Part shown: positions 8,044 through 16,596 of the stretch, in pieces
Layout of the letters: each line of letters begins with the position of its first letter
How positions within the stretch are numbered: the stretch's first letter is position 1
NCBI GenBank assembly: GCA_016719165.1
Contig: JADKAJ010000001.1
Span: 992,001-1,056,000 of the forward strand
DNA: 64,000 nucleotides
Reading direction: 5' to 3'
Source of the DNA: Chitinophagaceae bacterium
Lineage (GTDB): Bacteria > Bacteroidota > Bacteroidia > Chitinophagales > Chitinophagaceae
Translations under genes and position numbers: made by a program
The notes under the pieces: model-generated
What the model saw: the letters and a program-made list of their open reading frames with translations, nothing else
Databases searched by the model: none
What the model was told of the DNA's origin: nothing

Positions 8044-8973
8044 ATGAAACCAAGGATCCTTTCCCTCTTAATTTCGATTCTTTCTATATCAATACTGTTT
8101 ACAGCCTGTAAGAAAGAAGGCTCAGTTTCACAGGATTATTCTGCTGAAACTGCTGCGCATTCAGAGGATCAGTCAAGATTTTCTGCTGAAGTAGATGCAG
8201 TAGCTAATGATGCTAATCTTGCGCTGGAAGTTACACCGGCCTTTTCTGGCCGGGGCGGTGAAATACAGGCACTTATCTGCGACGCTGATATAACAGTCGA
8301 TACTTTAGCTAATCCAAGAACTATCACCATTACTTACAATGGTACCAATTGTCTTGGTAACCGTACCCGTACTGGTGTTATCGTTTTATCAATGGCCCAG
8401 GGTGTTCGCTGGAAGAATGCCGGAGCAGCACTTAGTGTAAGCTACCAGAATTTTAAGGTTACCCGTGTTAGTGATAACAAAAGTATCACCATTAACGGTT
8501 CACAAACTTACACTAATGTAAGTGGCGGTTTGCTGTTAAATCTGCCGGTTTTAGGAACTATTACGCATACAATCACCAGCAGCAATATGTCTGTCACTTT
8601 TGATAACGGTTCACAACGTACATGGCAGGTAGCCAGGCAAAGGGTGTTTACTTATAACAATGGGGTTGTTATCACTGTTACCGGCACTCATACTGATGGA
8701 GCCGTTACAGGAATTGCAGAATGGGGAACTAACCGATTTGGCCGTTCATTTATTACTGCTATAACCCAGCCACTGGTATTGAAACAGGATTGTAGTTTCA
8801 GGGTGGGAAGTGGTAAAGTAGTACACACAACACCTATGTATAATATTGCCGCTACTTTTGGACTGGATGCTAATGGTAACGCCACTTCATGTCCTGGTAC
8901 TGATTATTATTACATGAAACTGGAATGGACAGGCCCGGGGGGCAATACACAAACTGCTGTTTTGCCATATTAA
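8044..8973 (+). CDS. Hypothetical lipoprotein
   Basis: The 309-residue product starts with a lipoprotein signal peptide whose lipobox is LFTAC (Cys21), followed by a short disordered linker. The mature part is rich in Thr, Asn, Ser and alternating beta-strand patterns, for example TITYNGTNCLGNRTRTGVIV and NNGVVITVTGTHTDGAVTG. This suggests a secreted all-beta protein exposed on the outer membrane or in the periplasm. Four further cysteines (CDAD, NCLG, QDCSF, TSCPG) could form disulphides. I recognise no family. A 190-base gap precedes it and a strong terminator follows, so it is probably monocistronic. Confidence 0.75.
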   Translation: MKPRILSLLISILSISILFTACKKEGSVSQDYSAETAAHSEDQSRFSAEVDAVANDANLALEVTPAFSGRGGEIQALICDADITVDTLANPRTITITYNGTNCLGNRTRTGVIVLSMAQGVRWKNAGAALSVSYQNFKVTRVSDNKSITINGSQTYTNVSGGLLLNLPVLGTITHTITSSNMSVTFDNGSQRTWQVARQRVFTYNNGVVITVTGTHTDGAVTGIAEWGTNRFGRSFITAITQPLVLKQDCSFRVGSGKVVHTTPMYNIAATFGLDANGNATSCPGTDYYYMKLEWTGPGGNTQTAVLPY

Positions 8974-8992
8974 ACCATTTATAACTTAATAG

Positions 8993-9023
8993 AAACCGCC
9001 GGTATATTACCGGCGGTTTTTTT
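8993..9023 (+). terminator. Strong Rho-independent terminator after the lipoprotein gene
   Basis: AACCGCCGGTA (8994-9004) pairs perfectly with TACCGGCGGTT (9008-9018) around a TAT loop, and a run of T follows. Confidence 0.9.
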
Positions 9024-9055
9024 ATTTCTTTTTATCTCACCTGAACTTTTACAAG

Positions 9056-9063
9056 TAAATTAG
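9056..9063 (+). promoter_or_regulatory. Possible -7 promoter element just before hutI
   Basis: TAAATTAG, identical to the octamer before the GNAT gene at 7316, ends six bases before the hutI ATG. Confidence 0.3.
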
Positions 9064-9069
9064 CAGTTA

Positions 9070-10311
9070 ATGGCAACGACTTTAATTATCAATATAAAAT
9101 TGCTGGTAAATACACCTGGTGAGAACAGGCTGTTAAGAGGGAAGGAATTGTCAAAATTACCTTGTATTGCAAACGCTTACCTGATCATTGAAGATGGAAT
9201 AATTACAGGAATTGGTGATAGCAGTGAAATTCAAAATCCGAAATCAAAGTTCAAAAACATTATTGATGCTACAGGCCAATATGTATTACCGGCCTGGTGC
9301 GACAGCCACACCCATCTTGTATTTGCAGCAAGCAGGGAAGAAGAATTCGTTGACAAAATAAAAGGATTGAGTTATGCTGATATTGCAGCCAAAGGAGGAG
9401 GAATCCTAAATTCTGCCAAAAAGCTGCAGGCTGCTACTGAAACTGAATTATTTAATCTTGCATGGAAACGACTGGAAGAAGTTAGCAAACTGGGTACCGG
9501 CGCTATAGAAATCAAAAGCGGGTATGGTCTGTCTGTAGATGGTGAATTAAAAATGCTCAGGGTAATTAAAAGACTTAAAGAAAAGTCTGCGCTTTCCATT
9601 AAGTCAACTTTCCTTGGTGCCCATACTTATCCGTTGGAGTATAAAGACAATCACCAGGGCTATATTGACCTTATTTTAAATGAGATGTTGCCGGTGATTG
9701 CGAAAGAAAAACTGGCAGACTACATAGATGTATTTTGCGAAACGGGTTTCTTTTCTCCGGAAGAAACAGAAATAATTTGCCGGGCAGGTATGCGTAATGG
9801 ACTTAAGCCGAAAATTCATGCCAACCAACTGAACTTATCCGGTGGTACACAGGCTGGAGTAAAATTAAATGCCCTAAGTGTTGATCACCTTGAAACAATG
9901 GATGATGAGGCAATTACTACATTGGCCGGATCAAACACCATTGGAACATTATTGCCAACTGCTGCTTTCTTTCTCAGAATGCCCTTTCAGCCAGCCCGGA
10001 AACTGATTGATGCCGGCTGCGCCATTGCTCTTGCATCGGATTATAATCCCGGGTCATCTCCATCCGGTAATATGAACCTGGTGACAGCGATGAGCTGTAT
10101 CCAGATGAAGATGCTGCCGGAAGAGGCTATCAATGCGGCTACTATCAATGGTGCGTATGCCATGGAATTGCAAGATGAAGTGGGGAGTATTATGATTGGC
10201 AAAAAAGCAAATCTGATTTTTACTAAATCAATTCCTTCGCTGGCTTACCTCCCTTACGCATTTGGTTCCAATCTTATTGATAAAGTAATGATCAGCGGTG
10301 AATTTTGTTAA
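9070..10311 (+). CDS. hutI: Imidazolonepropionase
   Basis: HutI hydrolyses 4-imidazolone-5-propanoate to N-formimidoyl-L-glutamate, the third step of histidine degradation. The 413-residue amidohydrolase shows the metal-binding DSHTHLVFAASREEEF (about residues 78-93), the substrate-binding AIEIKSGYGLS, HANQLNLSGG, SVDHLE and the metal-site aspartate in ASDYNPGSSPSGNM. All are conserved in characterised HutI. The next enzymes of the route (ftcD and a formimidoylglutamase-like gene) lie 9.4 kb downstream on the same strand, while hutH and hutU are not in the window. A short hypothetical gene follows after 9 bases. Confidence 0.95.
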   Translation: MATTLIINIKLLVNTPGENRLLRGKELSKLPCIANAYLIIEDGIITGIGDSSEIQNPKSKFKNIIDATGQYVLPAWCDSHTHLVFAASREEEFVDKIKGLSYADIAAKGGGILNSAKKLQAATETELFNLAWKRLEEVSKLGTGAIEIKSGYGLSVDGELKMLRVIKRLKEKSALSIKSTFLGAHTYPLEYKDNHQGYIDLILNEMLPVIAKEKLADYIDVFCETGFFSPEETEIICRAGMRNGLKPKIHANQLNLSGGTQAGVKLNALSVDHLETMDDEAITTLAGSNTIGTLLPTAAFFLRMPFQPARKLIDAGCAIALASDYNPGSSPSGNMNLVTAMSCIQMKMLPEEAINAATINGAYAMELQDEVGSIMIGKKANLIFTKSIPSLAYLPYAFGSNLIDKVMISGEFC

Positions 10312-10320
10312 ATTCAATGT

Positions 10321-10710
10321 ATGCTTAAACTTATTTTATGGGTTTTGTCTTCTTTAATTGCAACTACAATCTTTTCACAAAATAGCATACCAGACTGCAG
10401 TTTCTTTAAAAAGGGAGACTTCATCTACAAAGATTCCTCCGGCATAACATGGGATATAAAAAGAACCAGCAAATATCAAACAGAACGGAATAAGCAAACC
10501 GGATTACTTATTAAGCATAAGATCACATGGGTAAGTAATTGTGAATATAAACTGACACAGATATGGTCTAATAATAAAGACAGGAGAAAGTACAACCGGT
10601 CATGGATTATTTACAAAATATTAAGAGTTACGGATAAGTATTATTCATATTCCTGCACTTGTACGGATGGCAGAGAGATTACCGGGGTGGTAGTGAAATT
10701 AATCGATTAA
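10321..10710 (+). CDS. Hypothetical secreted protein
   Basis: The 129-residue product has a signal peptide (MLKLILWVLSSLIATTIFSQ) and a mature domain of about 110 residues with four cysteines (PDCSFF, SNCEYK, YSCTCTDG) and an aromatic-rich core. It resembles small Bacteroidota periplasmic proteins of unknown function; I assign no role. It begins 9 bases after the hutI stop, so it may be co-transcribed, but nothing links it to histidine breakdown. Downstream the DNA becomes markedly AT-rich. Confidence 0.65.
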   Translation: MLKLILWVLSSLIATTIFSQNSIPDCSFFKKGDFIYKDSSGITWDIKRTSKYQTERNKQTGLLIKHKITWVSNCEYKLTQIWSNNKDRRKYNRSWIIYKILRVTDKYYSYSCTCTDGREITGVVVKLID

Positions 10711-10872
10711 TCCATTTCAAGAAGTGTTTAGAATTGGTACCGAATTTAACACATGACTATATTTTATACCATACATATTTTGTACTTTCATATATTTTAA
10801 TTTGAGAAATTTAAAATGCATTTCGTTTTTTAAAAAGAAAGTAATAAAACAATTGAATAAAAGCATCTGGAT

Positions 10873-12279
10873 ATGTCCTTACGTCAGTTTATTTCTTCAA
10901 GAAAGTTTTTACGATCATTTGATATTATCAAGGAAAACGTATCATTAAAATGGAAAGAAGTTGCCGAATTGTTCAACCTGCATGAGGATGTATTTGAAAA
11001 CCCCCGGCATATTAGGTTAAAAAAGCCTGTTTCGGTTATTCTTATTGGTGCTGGGCACAGGGGCGGTATTTATGCAGATTATGCTGTTGAAAATCCTGAT
11101 GAAATGAAAATTGTTTCTGTATCGGATATCAACGTTAAACGACGCAATACAATAAAAAAGCTGCACAATATTAGTGATACATATTGTTACAGCAACTGGC
11201 AGGATGTTTTTAAGGTACCGAAATTTGCAGATGCTGTAATTATAGCCACGCCTGATCATTTACATACACAACCCTGTCTGGCTGCTTTAGAAGCAGGATA
11301 TGACGTATTACTGGAAAAACCAATAGCCCCAACTGAAGAAGAATGCAGATTGATTTATAATAAAGCACAAGCCAGTAATAATATTGTTGGCGTATGCCAT
11401 GTACTTCGCTATTCTCCCTATTTCCGTGAATTAAAGGAAGTATTGGATGCTGGGCTGATCGGAAATATTATCAGTCTGCAGCATATGGAGCCAATTGAAC
11501 AAATTCATATGAGTCATTCTTATGTCAGGGGAAAATGGAGAAACAGTAAGTCTGCTACACCTATTTTACTGGCAAAATCAAGTCATGATACTGATATTAT
11601 ACGCTGGTTGGTGAATAGTCCTGCTAAAGATGTTCACTGCTTTGGAAACCTGAAATGGTTTACGAATATAAATGCCCCGGAAGGGAGTACGGAAAGATGT
11701 ACGGATGGTTGTAAAGTGGAGTCCTCTTGTCCATACTCCGCTCTGCAGATATATTTACGGGATAAAAAAAGATTATATGTTTTTGATATGCCCGAAAACA
11801 AATCAGAATGGGATGATTTTATACTGGAGAAATTAAAAACTACTGATTACGGAAGATGTGTGTACCGTATGGACAATGACCAGCCAGACCATCTTACTGT
11901 GAATATGTTATTTGAAAATGGAGTAACTGCCGCCTTTTCGATGGAGGCACATGTGTCATATGAGGGTAGGAGAACCAGGATAATGGGGTCTAAAGGTGAT
12001 ATAGTCGGAAATATGGAGTCCTTTATTATGACCGATTTTAAGACCAGGAAACAAACTTCGTGGAAAATGAAAACTGATGCTCATGGAGGTGGTGATCACC
12101 GGTTAGTTAAGGACTGGATCCAGGCAGTTGCTCAAAAAGATAAAGGCCTTCTCAGTTCTTCGATTGACGTTTCGATAGAGAGCCACCTGATGGCTTTTGC
12201 CGCTGAAAAAAGCAGGCTTAACCGGACAATTGAAGAAGTTAAATTAATCAGTAATGAATATCTTATAGAAAACGGATAA
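10873..12279 (+). CDS. Gfo/Idh/MocA family NAD(P)-dependent oxidoreductase
   Basis: The 468-residue protein has the family's Rossmann motif VILIGAGHRGGIYADYA (about residues 55-71), ATPDHLH and the catalytic LLEKPIAPT, followed by the alpha/beta C-terminal domain. About 50 extra residues precede the Rossmann fold. A cysteine cluster, RCTDGCKVESSCPYSA (about residues 276-291), is typical of a subgroup of these enzymes. Members oxidise or reduce sugars, inositols and related polyols; the substrate here is unknown. It is the first gene of an AT-rich block and is convergent with the antiporter gene, with 24 bases between their stops. A role in sugar or polyol supply for the neighbouring solute genes is only a guess. 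Confidence 0.85.
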   Translation: MSLRQFISSRKFLRSFDIIKENVSLKWKEVAELFNLHEDVFENPRHIRLKKPVSVILIGAGHRGGIYADYAVENPDEMKIVSVSDINVKRRNTIKKLHNISDTYCYSNWQDVFKVPKFADAVIIATPDHLHTQPCLAALEAGYDVLLEKPIAPTEEECRLIYNKAQASNNIVGVCHVLRYSPYFRELKEVLDAGLIGNIISLQHMEPIEQIHMSHSYVRGKWRNSKSATPILLAKSSHDTDIIRWLVNSPAKDVHCFGNLKWFTNINAPEGSTERCTDGCKVESSCPYSALQIYLRDKKRLYVFDMPENKSEWDDFILEKLKTTDYGRCVYRMDNDQPDHLTVNMLFENGVTAAFSMEAHVSYEGRRTRIMGSKGDIVGNMESFIMTDFKTRKQTSWKMKTDAHGGGDHRLVKDWIQAVAQKDKGLLSSSIDVSIESHLMAFAAEKSRLNRTIEEVKLISNEYLIENG

Positions 12280-12303
12280 TCACCGGTTCTGCCTGGTAAT
12301 TAA

Positions 12304-13527
12304 TTACGGTTCATCCGATAAAGGAATCTCATCATTGATGGCTTGCAGCTTAGGCTTCCCATATGCAATGGACCCAATCATCATAATGATACTTGTAATT
12401 AAGATCACAAAGAATAATATTCCCTCATTAAACTTTGATAATTTATAAAGTTGGGGGATGCTATAGAATAAAAGGATAGTGATCAGACCTCTCGGCATGA
12501 AAAAAACTTCAGGTACAATATGTGACCGGAGAAAAAACCGCAGGTAAATAAACCGGATAAACAATAGTAAAATAACAATGGCACTGCCAGCCAGTATAAC
12601 ATCCTTATCCATGATTAACCTGATATCAATCGTTAATCCAAAAATAAAGAAGAAAAAAGTCCTGATCAGGAAGCTGCTTTCCGCTGTTAATGAATGGAGT
12701 AAATGACTTACATCATCTACCTGTTGAATGGATACCCATTTGTAGAGTCGGTTAAAAATTGTTAGTTGCCAGTTACTTACAATTAATCCAAATAACAGGA
12801 TAATGAATAAAGATGGCAGATGCAGCATTTTGCCACCAGCATATAAAAATATTAAAACAGCAAATACCAGGAAGAACCTTACTTTGGTTGTAATCCGGGT
12901 AAGCATAAATAGCATAAGAAATGATAGTACAATACTTAAAACAATTGAAATAATCAATGATCCGAAAAACCAGGTAATATTTGACCCTTTTAATAAGTTG
13001 CCCGCTATAAGATAATTAAAGAAAATGATACCAAGGATATCTGAAAATGAAGTTTCATAAACAAGAAATTCCTTTTTATGCTCATCCAGGTGAGAAATAC
13101 TGGGTATAACAATAGCACTGCTAACTACAGAAAGAGGTAATGCATAAATCAGGCAAAGAATAAAATCTTCTTTTAGATAGAAATACAGGAACGAAGAAAT
13201 TGCAATTGCTGAAAGCACTAGAATGATCAAACCGGAAAAAAATGCATTACGAATCAATTTTATTTTCTTTTTACCCAGCTGGAGATCCAATCCAGCCTCA
13301 AGGATGATCATAATTAAACCCAGAATACCAAATATCTCTACCATTTGTGGTGAAACTTCGACTGAAATATTATTAAATACAAGGGTTTCCCGTACCCCAA
13401 TACCAGTCAGCAATAACAGTAAAACTGAAGGTATTCCAGTCCGCCGGGAAATCAGGTTGAATAAATAAGAAAGGATCACTAAAAGGCAAATGGCTATTAT
13501 ATATCCGTATGCACCTATTTCTTTCAT
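12304..13527 (-). CDS. Cation:proton antiporter (Na+/H+ exchanger superfamily)
   Basis: The 407-residue protein has about 11-12 membrane helices and the layout of monovalent cation:proton antiporters. Marks are the N-terminal half with RTGIPSVLLLLLTGIGV, LIMIILEAGLDLQLG (helix 3 signature), ETSFSDILGI in place of the usual E-x-x-x-N-D ion-binding motif, and the C-terminal PRGLITILLFYSIP. The N of ND is Ser here, which may change ion or stoichiometry. There is no C-terminal TrkA domain, so it is a minimal form. The gene is divergent from the glycerate kinase gene (119 bases between starts), so the two could share regulation. A role in Na+ or K+ efflux and pH or salt tolerance is inferred from the family. 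Confidence 0.85.
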   Translation of the reverse strand: MKEIGAYGYIIAICLLVILSYLFNLISRRTGIPSVLLLLLTGIGVRETLVFNNISVEVSPQMVEIFGILGLIMIILEAGLDLQLGKKKIKLIRNAFFSGLIILVLSAIAISSFLYFYLKEDFILCLIYALPLSVVSSAIVIPSISHLDEHKKEFLVYETSFSDILGIIFFNYLIAGNLLKGSNITWFFGSLIISIVLSIVLSFLMLFMLTRITTKVRFFLVFAVLIFLYAGGKMLHLPSLFIILLFGLIVSNWQLTIFNRLYKWVSIQQVDDVSHLLHSLTAESSFLIRTFFFFIFGLTIDIRLIMDKDVILAGSAIVILLLFIRFIYLRFFLRSHIVPEVFFMPRGLITILLFYSIPQLYKLSKFNEGILFFVILITSIIMMIGSIAYGKPKLQAINDEIPLSDEP

Positions 13528-13646
13528 TATTCAAAAATATCAGAAATAATCAATAGAAAAATACTTTTATCATTTCTTAACTTAAGCAAAAAATTCATTT
13601 GTCGTATTTTTACAGAGCCCGCATAGTATTTTTAATTTGAATTTAT

Positions 13647-14966
13647 ATGTATAGTAAGCAGGCATACGAGATATTTCTTTCAGCCACGAGGGCAGTTCAG
13701 CCGCAGTTGTTATTACCTGAATACATTTATTCAAAAAACGGATTTCTCCATTTAACGAATCAAGAGTTCAATATCCGGGATATCAATAGATTTATAGTAA
13801 TTGCTGCTGGAAAAGCTGCACCGGGAATGGCCAATGTTACAGAAAAACAAGTTGGTATTTTAATTTCAGAAGGATATTGCATTACTAAATACGGGCATTC
13901 TCTTCCCCTGAAGTTTTTACATACTATTGAAGCTGCTCATCCGGTGCCAGACCAAAATAGTATTAAAGCCGGTGAAATAGTATTACAAGCTGTAAATGGT
14001 TTAAATGCTGATGATATTGTGGTGGTATTACTTAGCGGAGGCGCTTCCTCATTGCTGGCAGATATTCCTGAAGGGTGTACACTGGAAGAAACGAAGAATA
14101 TATTTAAAATGCTGGTCAATAGCGGGGCATCCATCCATGAAATTAATGTTGTAAGAAAGCATTTAAGTAAGATTAAAGGTGGACAACTTGCAAAAGCGGT
14201 TTATCCGGCAAAGCTTTTTACACTGATCATAAGTGATGTGGTTGGGGATGACCTGGAAAGTATAGCCAGCGGGCCTACGGTCTCCGACAGCTCTACATTT
14301 GAAGACGCTTATCGGGTTTTACAAAAATATAATATCTGGACAAGCACAGCAGAAAGTGTCAGAAAATATATTCTAAAGGGAGTAAATCAAACTATTGAAG
14401 ATACCCCCAAACCCGGTGCTCACTTTTTTTACAATACGACTACAAAAATTATCGGTAGTAATAATCTTGCGTTGAATATGGCCAAACAAAAAGCAGAACA
14501 ATTTGGCTATCACTCCTTTATTTTGACAGACAATCTAACCGGAAATGCTGATACGGAAGCCCGCAAATTTGTCCACTACCTGCAACATTATTCTGGCGAA
14601 AAACCTGTATGTATTCTGATGGGAGGAGAAACAACCTTAAAAGTGACAGGCCCCGGCAAGGGTGGCCGTAATCAACATTTTGTTTTAAGTGCAATAAATG
14701 AATTGCTAGAAAATAGTATATCTGGTACCGATCATGATATAACAATTCTAAGTGCCGGAACAGATGGTACAGATGGACCTACTGATGCTGCAGGGGCTTT
14801 ATTTAACAATAAATCCCTGCCCGCTTTCATGGGAATGAATGAAATCGTAAAGAAACACCTTGATCACTTCGATTCCTATAGTTATTTCAATAAATTGGGT
14901 GGACTGGTTATAACAGGACCCACACAAACAAATGTCATGGATGTAGTTGTCGCATTGATACATTGA
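13647..14966 (+). CDS. Glycerate kinase (DUF4147/MOFRL type)
   Basis: This 439-residue enzyme belongs to the glycerate kinase family with an N-terminal DUF4147 domain and a C-terminal MOFRL domain, whose characterised members phosphorylate D-glycerate to 2-phosphoglycerate. Family motifs are IAAGKAAPGMA, LLSGGASSLLADIP, NVVRKHLSKIKGGQLA, LIISDVVGDDLESIASGPT, GGETTLKVTGPGKGGRNQ and the closing SAGTDGTDGPTDAAGA. The fused GpgS-like/HAD gene follows 188 bases later on the same strand. 2-phosphoglycerate can be converted to 3-phosphoglycerate, the GpgS substrate, so the pair could link glycerate to glucosylglycerate synthesis or recycle glycerate from it. The enzyme call is firm; the pathway link is inference from context. 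Confidence 0.92.
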   Translation: MYSKQAYEIFLSATRAVQPQLLLPEYIYSKNGFLHLTNQEFNIRDINRFIVIAAGKAAPGMANVTEKQVGILISEGYCITKYGHSLPLKFLHTIEAAHPVPDQNSIKAGEIVLQAVNGLNADDIVVVLLSGGASSLLADIPEGCTLEETKNIFKMLVNSGASIHEINVVRKHLSKIKGGQLAKAVYPAKLFTLIISDVVGDDLESIASGPTVSDSSTFEDAYRVLQKYNIWTSTAESVRKYILKGVNQTIEDTPKPGAHFFYNTTTKIIGSNNLALNMAKQKAEQFGYHSFILTDNLTGNADTEARKFVHYLQHYSGEKPVCILMGGETTLKVTGPGKGGRNQHFVLSAINELLENSISGTDHDITILSAGTDGTDGPTDAAGALFNNKSLPAFMGMNEIVKKHLDHFDSYSYFNKLGGLVITGPTQTNVMDVVVALIH

Positions 14967-15050
14967 TTCAGTGTAATTTTATAGGAATAATATCGGATTA
15001 ATAATTGTTAATTGATAGCAAAGAGTGTCTGTGCCCTGCCTTAACTTTCA

Positions 15051-15058
15051 TATTTTTG
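15051..15058 (+). promoter_or_regulatory. -7 promoter element of the GpgS-HAD fusion gene
   Basis: TATTTTTG matches TAnnTTTG. It lies 96 bases before the chosen ATG at 15155, implying a leader of about 90 bases. No good -33 TTTG is visible. Confidence 0.4.
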
Positions 15059-15154
15059 TAATAATCAATTTTCTTCAGGTATTTGCTGAAGATCAGAAGT
15101 AAAGGGATAATACTGATCGGGATATCAGCAAATGCTAATCTTAAAAAATCGGAG

Positions 15155-16528
15155 ATGATTACAGTTATAATTCCTGCGTTAAATGAAGAAACTACAGTTG
15201 GTAAAGTTGTAGCGCTTGTAAAAAAATCCCCTTTGGTAACCGAAGTATTGGTGGTAGATGATAAATCCATGGATAATACGGTTGACGAAGCAAGAAAGGA
15301 GGGGGCTACAGTAATAACAAGTACAAAGTTAGGGAAAGGTACATCTATGAAAGACGGAATACTGGTAGCAAAGAATGAGCTTATTGTCTTTCTTGACGCT
15401 GATATTATAACTTATTCTGACAATATTATTGAAGAATTAACCCTGCCATTACTAAATGATCAGGCTGATTTTGTAAAATCATACTTTACGAGACAGGCTG
15501 GCAGAGTAACTGAACTGGTTGCAAAGCCATTATTGTCAATTTTATATCCATCATTCCCCAATTTTCAGCAGCCGTTAAGTGGCATGATTGCCGGACGAAA
15601 AAGTTTTTTTTCAAAATGTGAATTTGAAGAAGGATACGGGGTAGATATCGGTATCCTGATAGATATGCATAATCTGAAAGCAAGAATTGCAGAAGTAAGT
15701 ATTGGTAATATAGAAAACAGGATGCAATCACTCGAACAGTTAGGTAAAATGAGCCGTGAAGTGGCCAGGACGATTATGAAAAAGTCAAAAGGTGTTGAAG
15801 TGCAAAACCTTGAAACATTTGAAAATATTCAAGTCATCCGTGAGCAAATGGAATTTGCCATTCGGGAAGGATTAATGTCATTAAAAAAGGTGGCCATTTT
15901 TGATATGGATAATACAATTCTCAGGGCCAGTTTTATAAATACTGCAGCTGCAAAATATGATTTCAGGAAAGACCTGGTTGATATCGTTACAAATAATAAT
16001 AATCCATTTATCCGTACAAAAATGATTGCCCGTTTATTAAAGGGTAAAACTATCGGAGAATTACTGGAAGTAGCAGATAGTATTGCCGTTACGGCTAATC
16101 TCGAAAAACTTTTAGCTGAATTGAAACTCCAGGGTTATATCACCGGCATTATCAGTGATAGTTATGATTGTATTACAAATCATATGAAAAATAAATTTGG
16201 TTTTGATTTTACAATTTCCAATGAACTGGAATTTTCAAAAAGTGTGGCAACCGGAGAAGTTAAAATACCTTCCTTGTTTTTGCAGGATGACAAAAGTCAA
16301 TGTAAACATGAGTATTGCAAATTAAATGCCCTGATTAATATTTGCGATAAATATGGGGTGGATCTGAAAAACACCCTGGTGGTAGGTGACGGGGAGAATG
16401 ATATTTGTATCATACGTAAAGCAGGGATTGGTGTTTCATTCTGTTCCACCCATTCATATGTCGATTCAGTAGCAGATTATGTGATTAAAGAAGCTGATTT
16501 TAATTTATTAGTACCGATCATTAATTGA
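15155..16528 (+). CDS. Fusion of glucosyl-3-phosphoglycerate synthase-like glycosyltransferase and SerB-like HAD phosphatase
   Basis: Residues 1-215 form a GT-A glycosyltransferase: IIPALNEETTVG (5-16), VVDDKS (33-38), LGKGTSMKDG (59-68) and DxD motif LDAD (80-83). Blocks specific to GpgS follow: VKSYFTRQAGRVTELVAKPL (107-126), QQPLSG (138-143), GYGVDIGILID (160-170) and LGKMSREV (196-203). Mycobacterial GpgS joins NDP-glucose to 3-phosphoglycerate. Residues 245-457 are a HAD phosphatase like SerB: FDMDNT (249-254), Ser334 in GIISDS, a lysine at 384 or 389 and GDGEND (411-416). Such a phosphatase could release glucosylglycerate. The ATG at 15155 follows GGAG and starts exactly at the first strand. 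Asn188 stands where GpgS has a metal-binding His. The fusion is seen; the product is inferred. Confidence 0.82.
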   Translation: MITVIIPALNEETTVGKVVALVKKSPLVTEVLVVDDKSMDNTVDEARKEGATVITSTKLGKGTSMKDGILVAKNELIVFLDADIITYSDNIIEELTLPLLNDQADFVKSYFTRQAGRVTELVAKPLLSILYPSFPNFQQPLSGMIAGRKSFFSKCEFEEGYGVDIGILIDMHNLKARIAEVSIGNIENRMQSLEQLGKMSREVARTIMKKSKGVEVQNLETFENIQVIREQMEFAIREGLMSLKKVAIFDMDNTILRASFINTAAAKYDFRKDLVDIVTNNNNPFIRTKMIARLLKGKTIGELLEVADSIAVTANLEKLLAELKLQGYITGIISDSYDCITNHMKNKFGFDFTISNELEFSKSVATGEVKIPSLFLQDDKSQCKHEYCKLNALINICDKYGVDLKNTLVVGDGENDICIIRKAGIGVSFCSTHSYVDSVADYVIKEADFNLLVPIIN

Positions 16529-16596
16529 TTTAATAGGAATAGTTTTTAAGCTATTAATCGGGCAAGTCCTCTCATATTATTTTAAAATTCGATTGC

